In this document: positions 33,518 through 42,201 of the stretch, one piece after another | How the letters are laid out: the number at the start of each line of letters is the position of its first letter | Position numbering within the stretch: the first letter of the stretch is position 1 | Assembly (NCBI RefSeq): GCF_001667185.1 | Contig: NZ_LZIC01000037.1 | Location: forward strand, 1 to 64,000 | Length of the DNA stretch: 64,000 bases | DNA from: Mycobacterium sp. 852002-50816_SCH5313054-b | GTDB lineage: Bacteria > Actinomycetota > Actinomycetes > Mycobacteriales > Mycobacteriaceae | Direction of reading: 5' to 3' | The notes under the pieces: generated by a model | Seen by the model: the letters and a program-made list of their open reading frames with translations, nothing else | What the model was told of the DNA's origin: nothing | Database searches by the model: none | Translations under genes and position numbers: made by a program

Positions 33518-35071
33518 ATGCCTCCAGTGATCGAAATTCCGCGCGGCCACAACCCATTCCCCGCATCCCCCGCAGCGGGGGTCTCCCGCTCCGCCGACGG
33601 CGTCCCGCGTTATGAGCGCCTGCCTGCCACCCTGCTGGACATGCTCGCCGAACAGGTCGACAACCGCCCGAACAGCGAGGCCGTGGTTGAATTGACAGCA
33701 CTGGGCGCCCGCCGGCTGACCTACCGGCAGCTGTGGGAGCGCGCGGCGCGGGTGGCCGGCGGGCTACGCGCGGACGGACTGAGCCCGGGCGACCGAGTCG
33801 CCGTGCGTTACCCGGCGGGGATCGACTGGGTGCTGGCTTTCTGGGGCACGGTGATGGCCGGTGGCGTTGCGGTGGCGGTCAATACGCGCTCGGCGCGCCC
33901 CGAGGTCGAGTTCGTCCTGTCCGACTCCGGCGCGCGGGTGGACCTGTCCCCGGACGCACCGCTGCCCGACGGCCGGCCGTACGTGACCCACGGACTCGGC
34001 CACACGGACACGGCCGCCCTCTTCTACACCTCGGGCACCACCGGCCACCCCAAGGGCGTGCCGACCACCCACGAGGCCTTCGTGACCAACACCGAGAACG
34101 CGATCCGCTGTCTCGACCAGCCCAGGGACCTCGGTGAGGGGATGCGGACGCTCATCTCGGTACCGCTGTTCCACGTGACCGGTTGCAACTCACAGCTTCT
34201 GGCGGCGATGCGCCTCGGGGGCGCGTCGGTGATCATGCCCGCGCTCAACCTCGACGAGTTGATCGCGGCGCTGAGCGCCGAGCGCATCTCGGTCATGGTG
34301 ACCGTCCCGGCGATCTATGCCCTGATGTTGCGGCACAAGGGGTTTGCGCACGCCGACGTGTCCGGCGTCCGCTGGGTGGGCTACGGGGGCGCGCCCATCG
34401 CGCCGTCGCTGGTCCGATCGGTGAAGCAGGCGTTCGGCCAGGCCACGGTGTTCAACGGGTACGGCATGACCGAGACCGCCTCGCTGATGACCGTCCTGCC
34501 CGACCGCGACGCCGTCGAGCACGCCGACTCCGTCGGCTACGCGGTCCCCTCGGTGGACCTGGGCCTGATCCCCTTCGGCGGTGATGAGCCGGGCGTGGGC
34601 GAGTTGGTCGCGCGCGGCGCCAATGTCACCGCGGGGTACTGGAACCGGCCGGACGCCACGAGGGACACCTTCGCGGGCGGCTGGCTGCACACCGGCGACG
34701 TGGTCCGGGTCGACGACGCGGGGCGGGTGCACATCGTCGATCGGCTCAAGGACATCATCAACCGCGGCGGCGAGAACGTCTCCAGCGTCGAGGTCGAGGC
34801 GGCGCTGCTCTCGGCGCCCAACGTCGCCGACGCCTGCGTGCTGGCGGTGCCCGACGACGTGATGGGCGAGAAGGTCGGCGCCGTGCTCTTCGCCGGCGAC
34901 GGCGAGATCGACGTGCGGGCCGTGCTCGAGCACTGCCGCGAGCAGCTGGCCGACTTCAAGGTCCCGCAGTACGTCACGGTGGTGCCCGAGGCGTTGCCGC
35001 GCAACGCCGGAGGCAAACTGCTCAAGGGCAAGCTGCGCGGGCAGGTGCGCTGGGGTGACCCGCTCCGATGA
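33518..35071 (+). CDS. Acyl-CoA synthetase (FadD-type, class I adenylate-forming)
   Basis: This 517-residue AMP-binding enzyme would activate a fatty or related acid to its CoA thioester. Motifs are YTSGTTGHPKGVP near 170 (P-loop), GYGMTETAS near 315, LHTGDVVRVDDAG, DRLKDIINRGGENVSSVEVE near 410, and the catalytic-lysine segment GGKLLKGKLRG near the C-terminus. Its stop overlaps the carboxylase start (ATGA, 35068-35071). Acid activation and alpha-carboxylation are therefore genetically coupled. Specificity is unknown; the neighbouring long-chain carboxylase suggests medium to long chains. Confidence 0.93.
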   Translation: MPPVIEIPRGHNPFPASPAAGVSRSADGVPRYERLPATLLDMLAEQVDNRPNSEAVVELTALGARRLTYRQLWERAARVAGGLRADGLSPGDRVAVRYPAGIDWVLAFWGTVMAGGVAVAVNTRSARPEVEFVLSDSGARVDLSPDAPLPDGRPYVTHGLGHTDTAALFYTSGTTGHPKGVPTTHEAFVTNTENAIRCLDQPRDLGEGMRTLISVPLFHVTGCNSQLLAAMRLGGASVIMPALNLDELIAALSAERISVMVTVPAIYALMLRHKGFAHADVSGVRWVGYGGAPIAPSLVRSVKQAFGQATVFNGYGMTETASLMTVLPDRDAVEHADSVGYAVPSVDLGLIPFGGDEPGVGELVARGANVTAGYWNRPDATRDTFAGGWLHTGDVVRVDDAGRVHIVDRLKDIINRGGENVSSVEVEAALLSAPNVADACVLAVPDDVMGEKVGAVLFAGDGEIDVRAVLEHCREQLADFKVPQYVTVVPEALPRNAGGKLLKGKLRGQVRWGDPLR

Positions 35072-38000
35072 GCGCCACCCTGCTGATCGCCAACCGCGGC
35101 GAGATCGCGCTTCGAATCATCCGCACCGCAACCGAACTCGGCATCCGGACGGTCTCGGTGTACGCCGAAGACGACGCCGACAGCCCCCACGTGCACGCCG
35201 CCGACGAGGCGATCGGCCTGCCGGGCGCGGGCCCGGCCGCCTACCTGAACCACGGCGACCTGCTGGCGGCGGCCGAGAAGTCCGGCGCCGAGCTGATTCA
35301 TCCGGGCTACGGGTTTCTCAGCGAGAACGCCGAATTCGCCAGCGCCTGCGCGTCCGCCGGCTACACATTCGTGGGACCCGGCGCCGACGTGCTCGAACTG
35401 GTCGGCAACAAGCCGTCGGCCCGGGCCGCCGCGATCGCGGCCGGTGTCCCGGTGCTGCCCGCCACCGAAGGGCCCGGCGGCGTCGAGGACATCAAGGCGT
35501 TTCTGGCCGCCCTCGGCGGCGCCGTCATGATCAAGGCGGTCGCCGGCGGCGGCGGCCGGGGAATGCGGAAGGTGAGCGGCCCCGACCAGATCGAGCACGC
35601 CTACCAACAGTGCGCCGCCGAGGCGCGACTCGGCTTCGGTGAGGCCGCCCTGTTCGCCGAGGCGGTCCTGCCCGACGCGCGGCACATCGAGGTTCAGGTC
35701 GTGGGCGCCCCGGCCGGGCACCAGACGCACGCGCTGGCGCTCGGCGACCGGGACTGCAGCATCCAGCGGCGCTACCAGAAGCTGGTCGAAATCGCGCCGG
35801 CCCAAGGGCTTTCCGACGCGCTGCGCCGCGCGTTGCACCAGGCGGCGGCGCGGCTGTGCGCCAGGGTCGGCCTGCGCGGGGTGGCCACCGTCGAATTCCT
35901 GGTGGCCGGCGACGCGTTCGTCTTCCTCGAGGTCAACCCCCGGATCCAGGTGGAGCACACGGTCACCGAGGAGACGACCGGCGTGGACCTGGTGGCCGTC
36001 CAGCTGGCCATCGCCGGCGGCGCGTCGTATTACCAGTTGGGGCTTCCGGCCGGAATAGCCTCGGACGGAAACGAAGTCATCGGCGAGCCGGCCGCGCGGC
36101 GCGGCATCGCGATTCAGGCCCGGGTCAACATGGAGACCGTCGCCGCCGATGGGTCGGTGGTGCCCGCGGCGGGCACCCTGACGGTGTTCTCGCCGCCGAG
36201 CGGCCCCGGCGTGCGCGTCGACACCTACGGCCGGCCGGGCCTGATCACCAGCCCGCGATACGACTCGCTGCTGGCCAAGGTCATCGCCCACGTGCACGGA
36301 TCGTCGATGCAGGCCGCGGCGCGCAAGGCCCGCACCGCCCTGGGTGAATTCGGCATCGAGGGCGTTCGCACGAACATCGAATTGCTGCGAGAGGTGCTGT
36401 CCGACAGCCAGGTTCAATCCGGCTGGGTGACCACGGATTTCCTCGACCAGAAGCTGCCCGAGCTGGCCGCCGCCGCGCTGTCCCACCCGCGCGACGTCCG
36501 TGCCGCGCCGGTCGAGCTGTATCCCGGCGAGGAGGCGCTGCGCGCGCAATTGGCCGGCACCGTGGTGGAGGTGGCGGCCGACGGCGAGGAGATCGCGGCC
36601 GGCGGCCAGGTCGTCGTCCTGGAGGCGATGAAGATGCAGCACGTGCTCGCCGCGCCGGACACGCTGCGGACGGTGCGAAGCCTGGTGACGCCCGGCCAGG
36701 TCGTCGGAACCGGCGATCCTTTGGTGGTGTTCACCCGCACGGGCGCCACCGACGACAGCGAATTGTATTCGGCGGCATTGGATCTCGACCGGCCGCGCGC
36801 CGACCTCGACGAGGTCGCGCACCGGCATCTGCTCACCCGTGACGAGGGCCGGCAGGCGGCCGTGGCCAAGCGGCACGCGCGGGGCCGGCGCACCGCCCGG
36901 GAGAACATCGCCGACCTGGTCGACCCCGGCAGCTTCGTCGAGTACGGCGCGCTGGCGCTCGCCGCCCAGCGCAGCCGGCGCTCCGAGGAGGACCTGATCG
37001 CCAACACCCCGGCCGACGGCCTGGTCGCCGGCCTGGCCACCATCGGGGGTGGCGAGGCCGTCGTGGTGTCCTACGACTACACCGTGCTGGCCGGGACGCA
37101 GGGCATGCGCAACCATGCCAAGACCGACCGCGTCTTCGAGCTGGCCACCCGAAAAGGCCTGCCGGTGGTGTTGTTTGCCGAGGGCGGCGGCGGCCGGCCC
37201 GGTGACACCGACGTCGGCGGGCACGCCGGGCTCGACGTGCCGACCTTTCGGATGCTGGCCGCGCTGAGCGGGCGGGTGCCGCTGGTGTCGATCGTCTCCG
37301 GCCGCTGCTTCGCCGGCAACGCCGCCCTCGCCGGGGTGTGCGACGTGATCATCGCGACCCCCGACGCCAACATCGGCATGGGCGGGCCGGCCATGATCGA
37401 GGGCGGCGGGCTCGGGGTGTACCCGCCCGAGGCGATCGGGCCGATCGACGTGCAGCGGCACAACGGCGTCGTCAGCCTGGTCGCCCGCGACGACGCGCAC
37501 GCCGTCGCGCTCGCCAGGCGATACCTCTCGTATTTTCAGGGCGCGCGCGACGGCTGGGCGGCGCCCGATCCACGCCTGGCCCGACATGTGGTGCCGGAGA
37601 ACCGGTTACGGGCGTACGACGTGCACCGCGCGATCGCGTCGATCGTCGACGTCGGTTCCGTGTGCGAGCTGCGTGCCGACTACGGCGTCGGGATCGTCAC
37701 CGCGCTGGTGCGGGTCGAGGGGGTGGCATACGGGTTGATCGCCAACAGCACCCACCACCTCGGTGGCGCCATCGACGCCGAGGCGGCCGACAAGGCCGGC
37801 GACTTTCTCGCGCTGTGCGAGTCGTTCCGGTTGCCGGTGATCTCACTGTGCGACACCCCGGGATTCATGGTCGGGCCCGACGCGGAAAAGGAGGCCGCGG
37901 TGCGCCGCTTCGGCCGGATGTTCGTCCTGGGCGCGCGGCTGACCGTGCCGCTGGGAATGATCATCCTGCGCAAGGGCTACGGACTGGGCGCGATGGCGAT

Positions 38001-38274
38001 GGCCGGCGGGTCCTTCCGCGCGCCGCAGTTCACCGTGGCCTGGCCGACCGGCGAGATCGGCGGCATGGGACTGGAAGGGGCCGTGCGCCTCGGGTTCAGC
38101 AAGGAGCTTGCCGCCGAGACGGATCCGATGGCGCGCCAGCAGCTGTTCGACAAGCTCGTGGCGGCGGCCTATCAGCACGGGAAGGCGCTGCGATCGGCCA
38201 CCACGTTCGAACTCGACGACGTCATCGACCCGGCAGACTCCCGGGCCTGGATCACCAGGCTCCCGGGAGGCTGA
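35068..38274 (+). CDS. Single-chain long-chain acyl-CoA carboxylase (BC-BCCP-CT)
   Basis: This 1068-residue enzyme carries all carboxylase activities in one chain. The biotin carboxylase domain occupies about 1-450 (LIANRGEIALRIIRTA; VAGGGGRGMRKV; EVNPRIQVEHTVTE). The biotin carrier has LEAMKMQH with biotinyl Lys522. The carboxyltransferase spans about 570-1068 (KRHARGRRTARENIADLVDP; GYGLGAMAMAGG near 970). Most mycobacterial acyl-CoA carboxylases are split into AccA and AccD subunits. A single-chain homohexameric long-chain carboxylase has been structurally characterised from M. avium subsp. paratuberculosis, and this looks like its relative. It is coupled to fadD. Confidence 0.93.
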   Translation: MSATLLIANRGEIALRIIRTATELGIRTVSVYAEDDADSPHVHAADEAIGLPGAGPAAYLNHGDLLAAAEKSGAELIHPGYGFLSENAEFASACASAGYTFVGPGADVLELVGNKPSARAAAIAAGVPVLPATEGPGGVEDIKAFLAALGGAVMIKAVAGGGGRGMRKVSGPDQIEHAYQQCAAEARLGFGEAALFAEAVLPDARHIEVQVVGAPAGHQTHALALGDRDCSIQRRYQKLVEIAPAQGLSDALRRALHQAAARLCARVGLRGVATVEFLVAGDAFVFLEVNPRIQVEHTVTEETTGVDLVAVQLAIAGGASYYQLGLPAGIASDGNEVIGEPAARRGIAIQARVNMETVAADGSVVPAAGTLTVFSPPSGPGVRVDTYGRPGLITSPRYDSLLAKVIAHVHGSSMQAAARKARTALGEFGIEGVRTNIELLREVLSDSQVQSGWVTTDFLDQKLPELAAAALSHPRDVRAAPVELYPGEEALRAQLAGTVVEVAADGEEIAAGGQVVVLEAMKMQHVLAAPDTLRTVRSLVTPGQVVGTGDPLVVFTRTGATDDSELYSAALDLDRPRADLDEVAHRHLLTRDEGRQAAVAKRHARGRRTARENIADLVDPGSFVEYGALALAAQRSRRSEEDLIANTPADGLVAGLATIGGGEAVVVSYDYTVLAGTQGMRNHAKTDRVFELATRKGLPVVLFAEGGGGRPGDTDVGGHAGLDVPTFRMLAALSGRVPLVSIVSGRCFAGNAALAGVCDVIIATPDANIGMGGPAMIEGGGLGVYPPEAIGPIDVQRHNGVVSLVARDDAHAVALARRYLSYFQGARDGWAAPDPRLARHVVPENRLRAYDVHRAIASIVDVGSVCELRADYGVGIVTALVRVEGVAYGLIANSTHHLGGAIDAEAADKAGDFLALCESFRLPVISLCDTPGFMVGPDAEKEAAVRRFGRMFVLGARLTVPLGMIILRKGYGLGAMAMAGGSFRAPQFTVAWPTGEIGGMGLEGAVRLGFSKELAAETDPMARQQLFDKLVAAAYQHGKALRSATTFELDDVIDPADSRAWITRLPGG

Positions 38275-38300
38275 GGGGCGAGGTGTTATCCGAGGCCGGG

Positions 38301-38648
38301 TTATCCGTGCCCGGAACCGCAGCCGACGCCGGGCAGGCAGCCGGTGCCGCCCGGCACGCCGCCGGGACCGGCGAACTGGCCGCCGGAGCCGCAGCCGACA
38401 CCGGGAACGCAGCCCTGGCCGCCGGGGCCCCCGCCGGGCCCCTGGTTCTGGCCGCCGGAACCGCAGTTGCCGTTGGCGTCGCAGCCGCCGCCGCCCGGGT
38501 CGTCCTTGAAGACGACGTGCGTCGGCGCGGAGCCGGTAGGCGCCGCGGCGGCAACAGGATCAATCATGGCGATCGGCGCGACGGCGATCGCCGCGGCGGC
38601 AGCCCCGCCCACCACCAGTCTTTTCGTGAGGGTTAATTTCGTGAACAT
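38301..38648 (-). CDS. Small secreted Cys/Gly-rich repeat protein
   Basis: This 115-residue protein starts at MFTKLTLTKRLVVGG. Its signal peptide has a hydrophobic core AAAAAIAVAPIAMI and probable cleavage after PVAAAA near residue 36. The mature part is Gly/Pro/Cys-rich with repeats: GCDANGNCGSGGQ, GCVPGVGCGSGGQ and GCLPGVGCGSG, each a Cys-x5/6-Cys unit joined by GPGG-rich linkers. A frame upstream to 38747 is not credible because it precedes the signal peptide. Paired cysteines suggest a disulphide- or metal-binding cell-wall peptide. I recognise no family. It is convergent with the carboxylase and divergent from the SDR. Confidence 0.75.
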   Translation of the reverse strand: MFTKLTLTKRLVVGGAAAAAIAVAPIAMIDPVAAAAPTGSAPTHVVFKDDPGGGGCDANGNCGSGGQNQGPGGGPGGQGCVPGVGCGSGGQFAGPGGVPGGTGCLPGVGCGSGHG

Positions 38649-38713
38649 GCGGGTCGCATACCACGGACGCACCTGTGTAAACATCTTTTTAGCGAACGGG
38701 AAGGCGCACCGCG

Positions 38714-39481
38714 ATGACCTCACTGGATTTGACCGGCCGTACCGCAATCATCACCGGAGCGTCGCGCGGGATCGGGCTGGCGATCGCCCAGCAACTGGCC
38801 GCGGCCGGCGCCGACGTGGTGTTGACCGCGCGCAAGCAGGAGGCGGCCGACGCGGCCGCGGCGCAGGTCGGGGAGAAGGCCGTCGGCGTCGGCGCGCACG
38901 CCGTCGACGAGGAGGCGGCGCGGCGCTGCGTCGATCTCACGCTGGAGCGCTTCGGCCGCGTCGACATCCTGGTCAACAACGCGGGAACGAACCCGGCCTA
39001 CGGCCCGCTGATCGACCAGGACCACGCGCGGTTCACCAAGATCTTCGACGTCAACCTGTGGGCCCCGCTGCTGTGGACCTCGCTCGTGGTCAAGTCCTGG
39101 ATGGGCGAGCACGGCGGGGCGATCGTCAACACCGCGTCCATCGGCGGGATGCACCAGTCGCCGGCGATGGGGATGTACAACGCCACCAAGGCCGCGCTGA
39201 TCCACGTCACCAAGCAGCTGGCGCTCGAACTTTCGCCCCGCGTCCGGGTCAACGCCATCGCCCCGGGCGTGGTGCGCACCCGGCTGGCCGAGGCGCTGTG
39301 GAAGGACCACGAGGATCCGCTGGCGGCGACGATAGCGCTCGGGCGCATCGGCGAACCGGCCGACGTGGCCGGCGCGGTCGCCTTTCTGGTCTCGGACGCG
39401 GCGAGCTGGATCACCGGCGAGACGATGGTGATCGACGGCGGCCTGCTGCTCGGTCCCGCGCAGGGGTACCAGGCCCAATGA
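38714..39481 (+). CDS. Short-chain dehydrogenase/reductase (FabG-like, Rv2766c-type)
   Basis: This 255-residue classical SDR has TGASRGIG at 15-22, NNAG near 90, Ser in ASIGG near 140, the YNATK catalytic Tyr/Lys at about 155-159, and the C-terminal DGGLLLGPAQG. It is very close to M. tuberculosis Rv2766c, described as a 3-ketoacyl reductase. It would use NAD(P)H to reduce a 3-oxoacyl group or oxidise the matching alcohol. The ATG at 38714 has GGGAAGG upstream. The ATGA overlap with the next gene couples it to two acyl-CoA dehydrogenases. Confidence 0.94.
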   Translation: MTSLDLTGRTAIITGASRGIGLAIAQQLAAAGADVVLTARKQEAADAAAAQVGEKAVGVGAHAVDEEAARRCVDLTLERFGRVDILVNNAGTNPAYGPLIDQDHARFTKIFDVNLWAPLLWTSLVVKSWMGEHGGAIVNTASIGGMHQSPAMGMYNATKAALIHVTKQLALELSPRVRVNAIAPGVVRTRLAEALWKDHEDPLAATIALGRIGEPADVAGAVAFLVSDAASWITGETMVIDGGLLLGPAQGYQAQ

Positions 39482-40662
39482 GTCCCGAGGCGGACCTCAA
39501 GGCGCGGGTCCGGACGCTGCTCGAGGACCACGACCCGGCCACCACCGACCCGAGGGAGTTCCTTGGGGCGCAATACGATGCAGGGCTGGCCTGGGTGTAC
39601 CTGCCGGAGGGATTCGGCGGGCTGGGCCTGCCGCGCAAAGCCCAGGAACTCGTCGACACCGAGCTCACCGCCGCGGGTGCGCCGGTGGGCGGCACCGTCA
39701 AGAACTACATCGGCATGGGCATGGCGGCGCCGACGATCGCGGCGTTCGGGACCGACGAGCAGAAGCGAAAGTTCCTGCGCCCGTTGTTCACCGGCGAGCA
39801 GATCTACTGCCAGTTGTTCAGCGAGCCCGGTGCCGGCTCGGACCTGGCCGGCGTGTCCACCCGGGCGGTGCGCGACGGGGACGACTGGATTGTCAACGGG
39901 CAGAAGGTGTGGACGTCGCAGGCGCAGCACGCGACCATGGCCATCCTGGTCGCACGCACCGATCCGGCGGTGCCCAAGCACGCCGGCCTGACGTACTTCC
40001 TGTGCGACATGACGCAACCCGGCGTGGACGTCCGTCCGCTGCGCCAGATCACCGGCGAGGCGGAATTCAACGAGGTGTTCCTCACCGACGTCCGGGTGCC
40101 CGACGCCAATCGGCTCGGCCCGGAGGGCGGCGGCTGGCGCGTCGCGACCACCACCCTCAACAACGAGCGCGTCGCCATCGGCACCCGCGCCGGAATGCCG
40201 CGGGAGGGCGGCCACATCGGCAAGGTCACCAAGGCCTGGCGCAACGAGCCGGCGCTGCGCGACCCCGCCATGCAGGACGAGCTGATGCGGCTGTGGGTCG
40301 AGGCGGAGGTGCTCCGGCTGGCCGGTGAGCGGCTGCGCCAGCAGGCCAGCGTGGGTCAGCCCGGACCGGAGGGTGCGGGCATGAAGGTGGCCTTCGCCCG
40401 CCTGGCCCAGGCGATCTCGGGATTCGAGATCGAACTGCACGGCGAAGCCGGGCTGCGCTACGACGACTGGACCATGCGCCGACCGGAAACGGTCGACCTG
40501 GTCGGTCGCGAGCCGGGCTACCGCTACCTGCGGGCCCGCGGCAACTCCATCGAGGGCGGCACGTCGGAGGTGTTGCGCAACACCATCTCCGAGCGGATCC
40601 TCGGCCTGCCGGGCGAGCACCGCGTGGACAAGGACAGACCGTGGAAGGACCTGGACCGGTGA
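39478..40662 (+). CDS. Acyl-CoA dehydrogenase, larger subunit-like
   Basis: This 394-residue acyl-CoA dehydrogenase has the FAD/substrate loop CQLFSEPGAGSDLAGVSTRA near 118-137 and WIVNGQKVWTSQA near 143. The C-terminal segment ARGNSIEGGTSEVLRNTISERILGLP is intact. The frame overlaps the SDR stop (ATGA) and the next dehydrogenase start (GTGA, 40659-40662). Two adjacent, translationally coupled FadE genes are typical of mycobacterial alpha2beta2 dehydrogenases that act on bulky steroid or branched acyl-CoAs, where each partner supplies part of the active site. Confidence 0.92.
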   Translation: MSPEADLKARVRTLLEDHDPATTDPREFLGAQYDAGLAWVYLPEGFGGLGLPRKAQELVDTELTAAGAPVGGTVKNYIGMGMAAPTIAAFGTDEQKRKFLRPLFTGEQIYCQLFSEPGAGSDLAGVSTRAVRDGDDWIVNGQKVWTSQAQHATMAILVARTDPAVPKHAGLTYFLCDMTQPGVDVRPLRQITGEAEFNEVFLTDVRVPDANRLGPEGGGWRVATTTLNNERVAIGTRAGMPREGGHIGKVTKAWRNEPALRDPAMQDELMRLWVEAEVLRLAGERLRQQASVGQPGPEGAGMKVAFARLAQAISGFEIELHGEAGLRYDDWTMRRPETVDLVGREPGYRYLRARGNSIEGGTSEVLRNTISERILGLPGEHRVDKDRPWKDLDR

Positions 40663-41750
40663 CCGACCTGTTGTATTCCGACACCGAGGAGGCGCTGCGG
40701 GACAGCGTCCGCAACCTGTTCGCCGACCGGTGCCCACCCGAATCGGTGGCGCGCGCCTACGACCCTGAGCCACCGGACTTTTCGCCCCTGTGGCGGACGC
40801 TGGCCACCGAGCTCGGGGTGGCCGGGCTGCTGGTGCCCGAGCCGCTCGGCGGGGCCGGCGCGTCGGCGCGCGAGGCCGCGGTGGTCATGGAGGAGATCGG
40901 CCGGGCCGTCGCGCCGGTGCCGTTCCTGTCCAGCGCGGTGCTGGCCACCGTCGCCCTGCTGGGCGCCGGTGACACCGAAACGGTGTCCGCGCTGGCCCGG
41001 GGCGAGGTCACCGCGGCGCTGGTGGTGCCCCTGTCCACCGCGCCGGGCGTTTCGGTGGCGGGGGTCAGCGGCGGCGCCGAGGGCCTGAGCGGATCGGTCG
41101 GCAGCGTCGCGGGCGCCGGCGAGGCCGACGTGCTGGTGGTGCCGGTCGAGGGCCCGGACGGGCTCGAGCTGCACACCGTTCCCCGCGCCGCGGCGGGCGT
41201 GCAGGTATCGCCGGTGCTGGCGCTGGATATGACGAGACCGCTTGCGAGCGTGGGCTTTTCGGGGGCGGCGTCGTCACCGGTCGGGCCGGCGGGCGCCGCC
41301 GTGGCCGACGCCCTGCGCACGGGGGCGGCACTGCTCGCGTCCGAGCAGCTCGGGGTGGCCCAGTGGTGTTTCGACACCACGCTGGCCTACGTCAGGCAGC
41401 GCAAGCAGTTCGGGCGCGCGATCGGCTCCTACCAGGCGATCAAGCATCGCCTGGCGGACCTGTGGTTCGAGATCGGGGCGGCGACGGCGGCCGCCCGGTA
41501 CGCTGCCGACACGTGCGCTCGCAGCGACGACGATGCGACGACGGCGGCGGCCATCGCGCAGGCGTACTGCAGCGGCATCGCGGTGCACGCCGCCGAGGAA
41601 TGCGTGCAACTGCACGGCGGCATCGGTATGACCTGGGAGTATCCGGCGCACCTCTACCTCAAGCGGGCCAAGAGCGACCAGCTGGCGCTCGGCACCGCCT
41701 ATCGTCACCGTGCCCGGTTGGCGGAGCTGGTCAACCTGCCTGCGTCGTGA
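40659..41750 (+). CDS. Acyl-CoA dehydrogenase, smaller partner-like
   Basis: This 363-residue acyl-CoA dehydrogenase homologue starts with GTG overlapping the previous stop. The C-terminal helical domain is well conserved (QRKQFGRAIGSYQAIKHRLAD near 246; QLHGGIGMTWEYPAHLYLKR near 325). The central beta domain (about 115-205) is low-complexity, Ala/Gly/Ser-rich and lacks the usual FAD-loop motif EPGAGSD found in its partner. This asymmetry supports a heteromeric enzyme. Its end overlaps the convergent PAS gene by 20 bases. Confidence 0.9.
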   Translation: MTDLLYSDTEEALRDSVRNLFADRCPPESVARAYDPEPPDFSPLWRTLATELGVAGLLVPEPLGGAGASAREAAVVMEEIGRAVAPVPFLSSAVLATVALLGAGDTETVSALARGEVTAALVVPLSTAPGVSVAGVSGGAEGLSGSVGSVAGAGEADVLVVPVEGPDGLELHTVPRAAAGVQVSPVLALDMTRPLASVGFSGAASSPVGPAGAAVADALRTGAALLASEQLGVAQWCFDTTLAYVRQRKQFGRAIGSYQAIKHRLADLWFEIGAATAAARYAADTCARSDDDATTAAAIAQAYCSGIAVHAAEECVQLHGGIGMTWEYPAHLYLKRAKSDQLALGTAYRHRARLAELVNLPAS

Positions 41751-42201
41751 CGCCCTGGGTGTCGTCGTGGTTGTGCCAGAGCTCCTCGGTGCGGTCGTGG
41801 AAGGTGACCAGCGCGACCGTGTCGTCACGGCGTCGCATCGCCGACTTGCTCATGCTGGCCCACACCGAGTGACCGGATTTGTGCCGCAGCTCGACGAGGC
41901 GCTTGGCGCCCGTGCCGACCAGCGCCACCCAGCGGTCGTCGCCCGGCAGGCTGTAAAAGATGTGCTCGAACTCCATCTCGAGCAGCTCGTCGAGGGAGTG
42001 CCCCACCATGTCGCAGAACGAGTCGTTGGCGAACAGGATGGTGCCCAGGCGGTCAACCGCCAGGGCGGGAGACGGCAGCCGGTCCAAGACGACCAAAGCC
42101 GGCATCCGGTGGAGTTCGTCGATCGGCAGGTGGTTGGGCGGCCGCGGGCTTCGACGCTCGATTCGTCGACCGTTGACGGCTGTGGGAATCTTCCCGATCA
42201 C
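41731..42201 (-). CDS. Stand-alone PAS-domain protein
   Basis: This 156-residue protein with a GTG start contains one PAS domain. PALAVDRLGTILFANDSFCD (about 44-63) leads into GHSLDELLEMEFEHIF, then RRDDTVALVTFHDRTEELWH near the C-terminus. There is no kinase, GGDEF, HTH or other output domain, so it may sense a ligand and signal through partner proteins. The N-terminal 35 residues are basic and may be disordered. It overlaps the dehydrogenase 3' end by 20 bases. Function unknown. Confidence 0.82.
   Translation of the reverse strand: MIGKIPTAVNGRRIERRSPRPPNHLPIDELHRMPALVVLDRLPSPALAVDRLGTILFANDSFCDMVGHSLDELLEMEFEHIFYSLPGDDRWVALVGTGAKRLVELRHKSGHSVWASMSKSAMRRRDDTVALVTFHDRTEELWHNHDDTQGVTTQAG

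Noticed and set aside
34537..37587. 1016-codon minus-strand open frame opposite the fadD-carboxylase genes
   Set aside because: It is antisense to a clearly conserved carboxylase, rich in Arg/Gly/His/Asp, without any family motif. In high-GC DNA such long antisense frames are expected.
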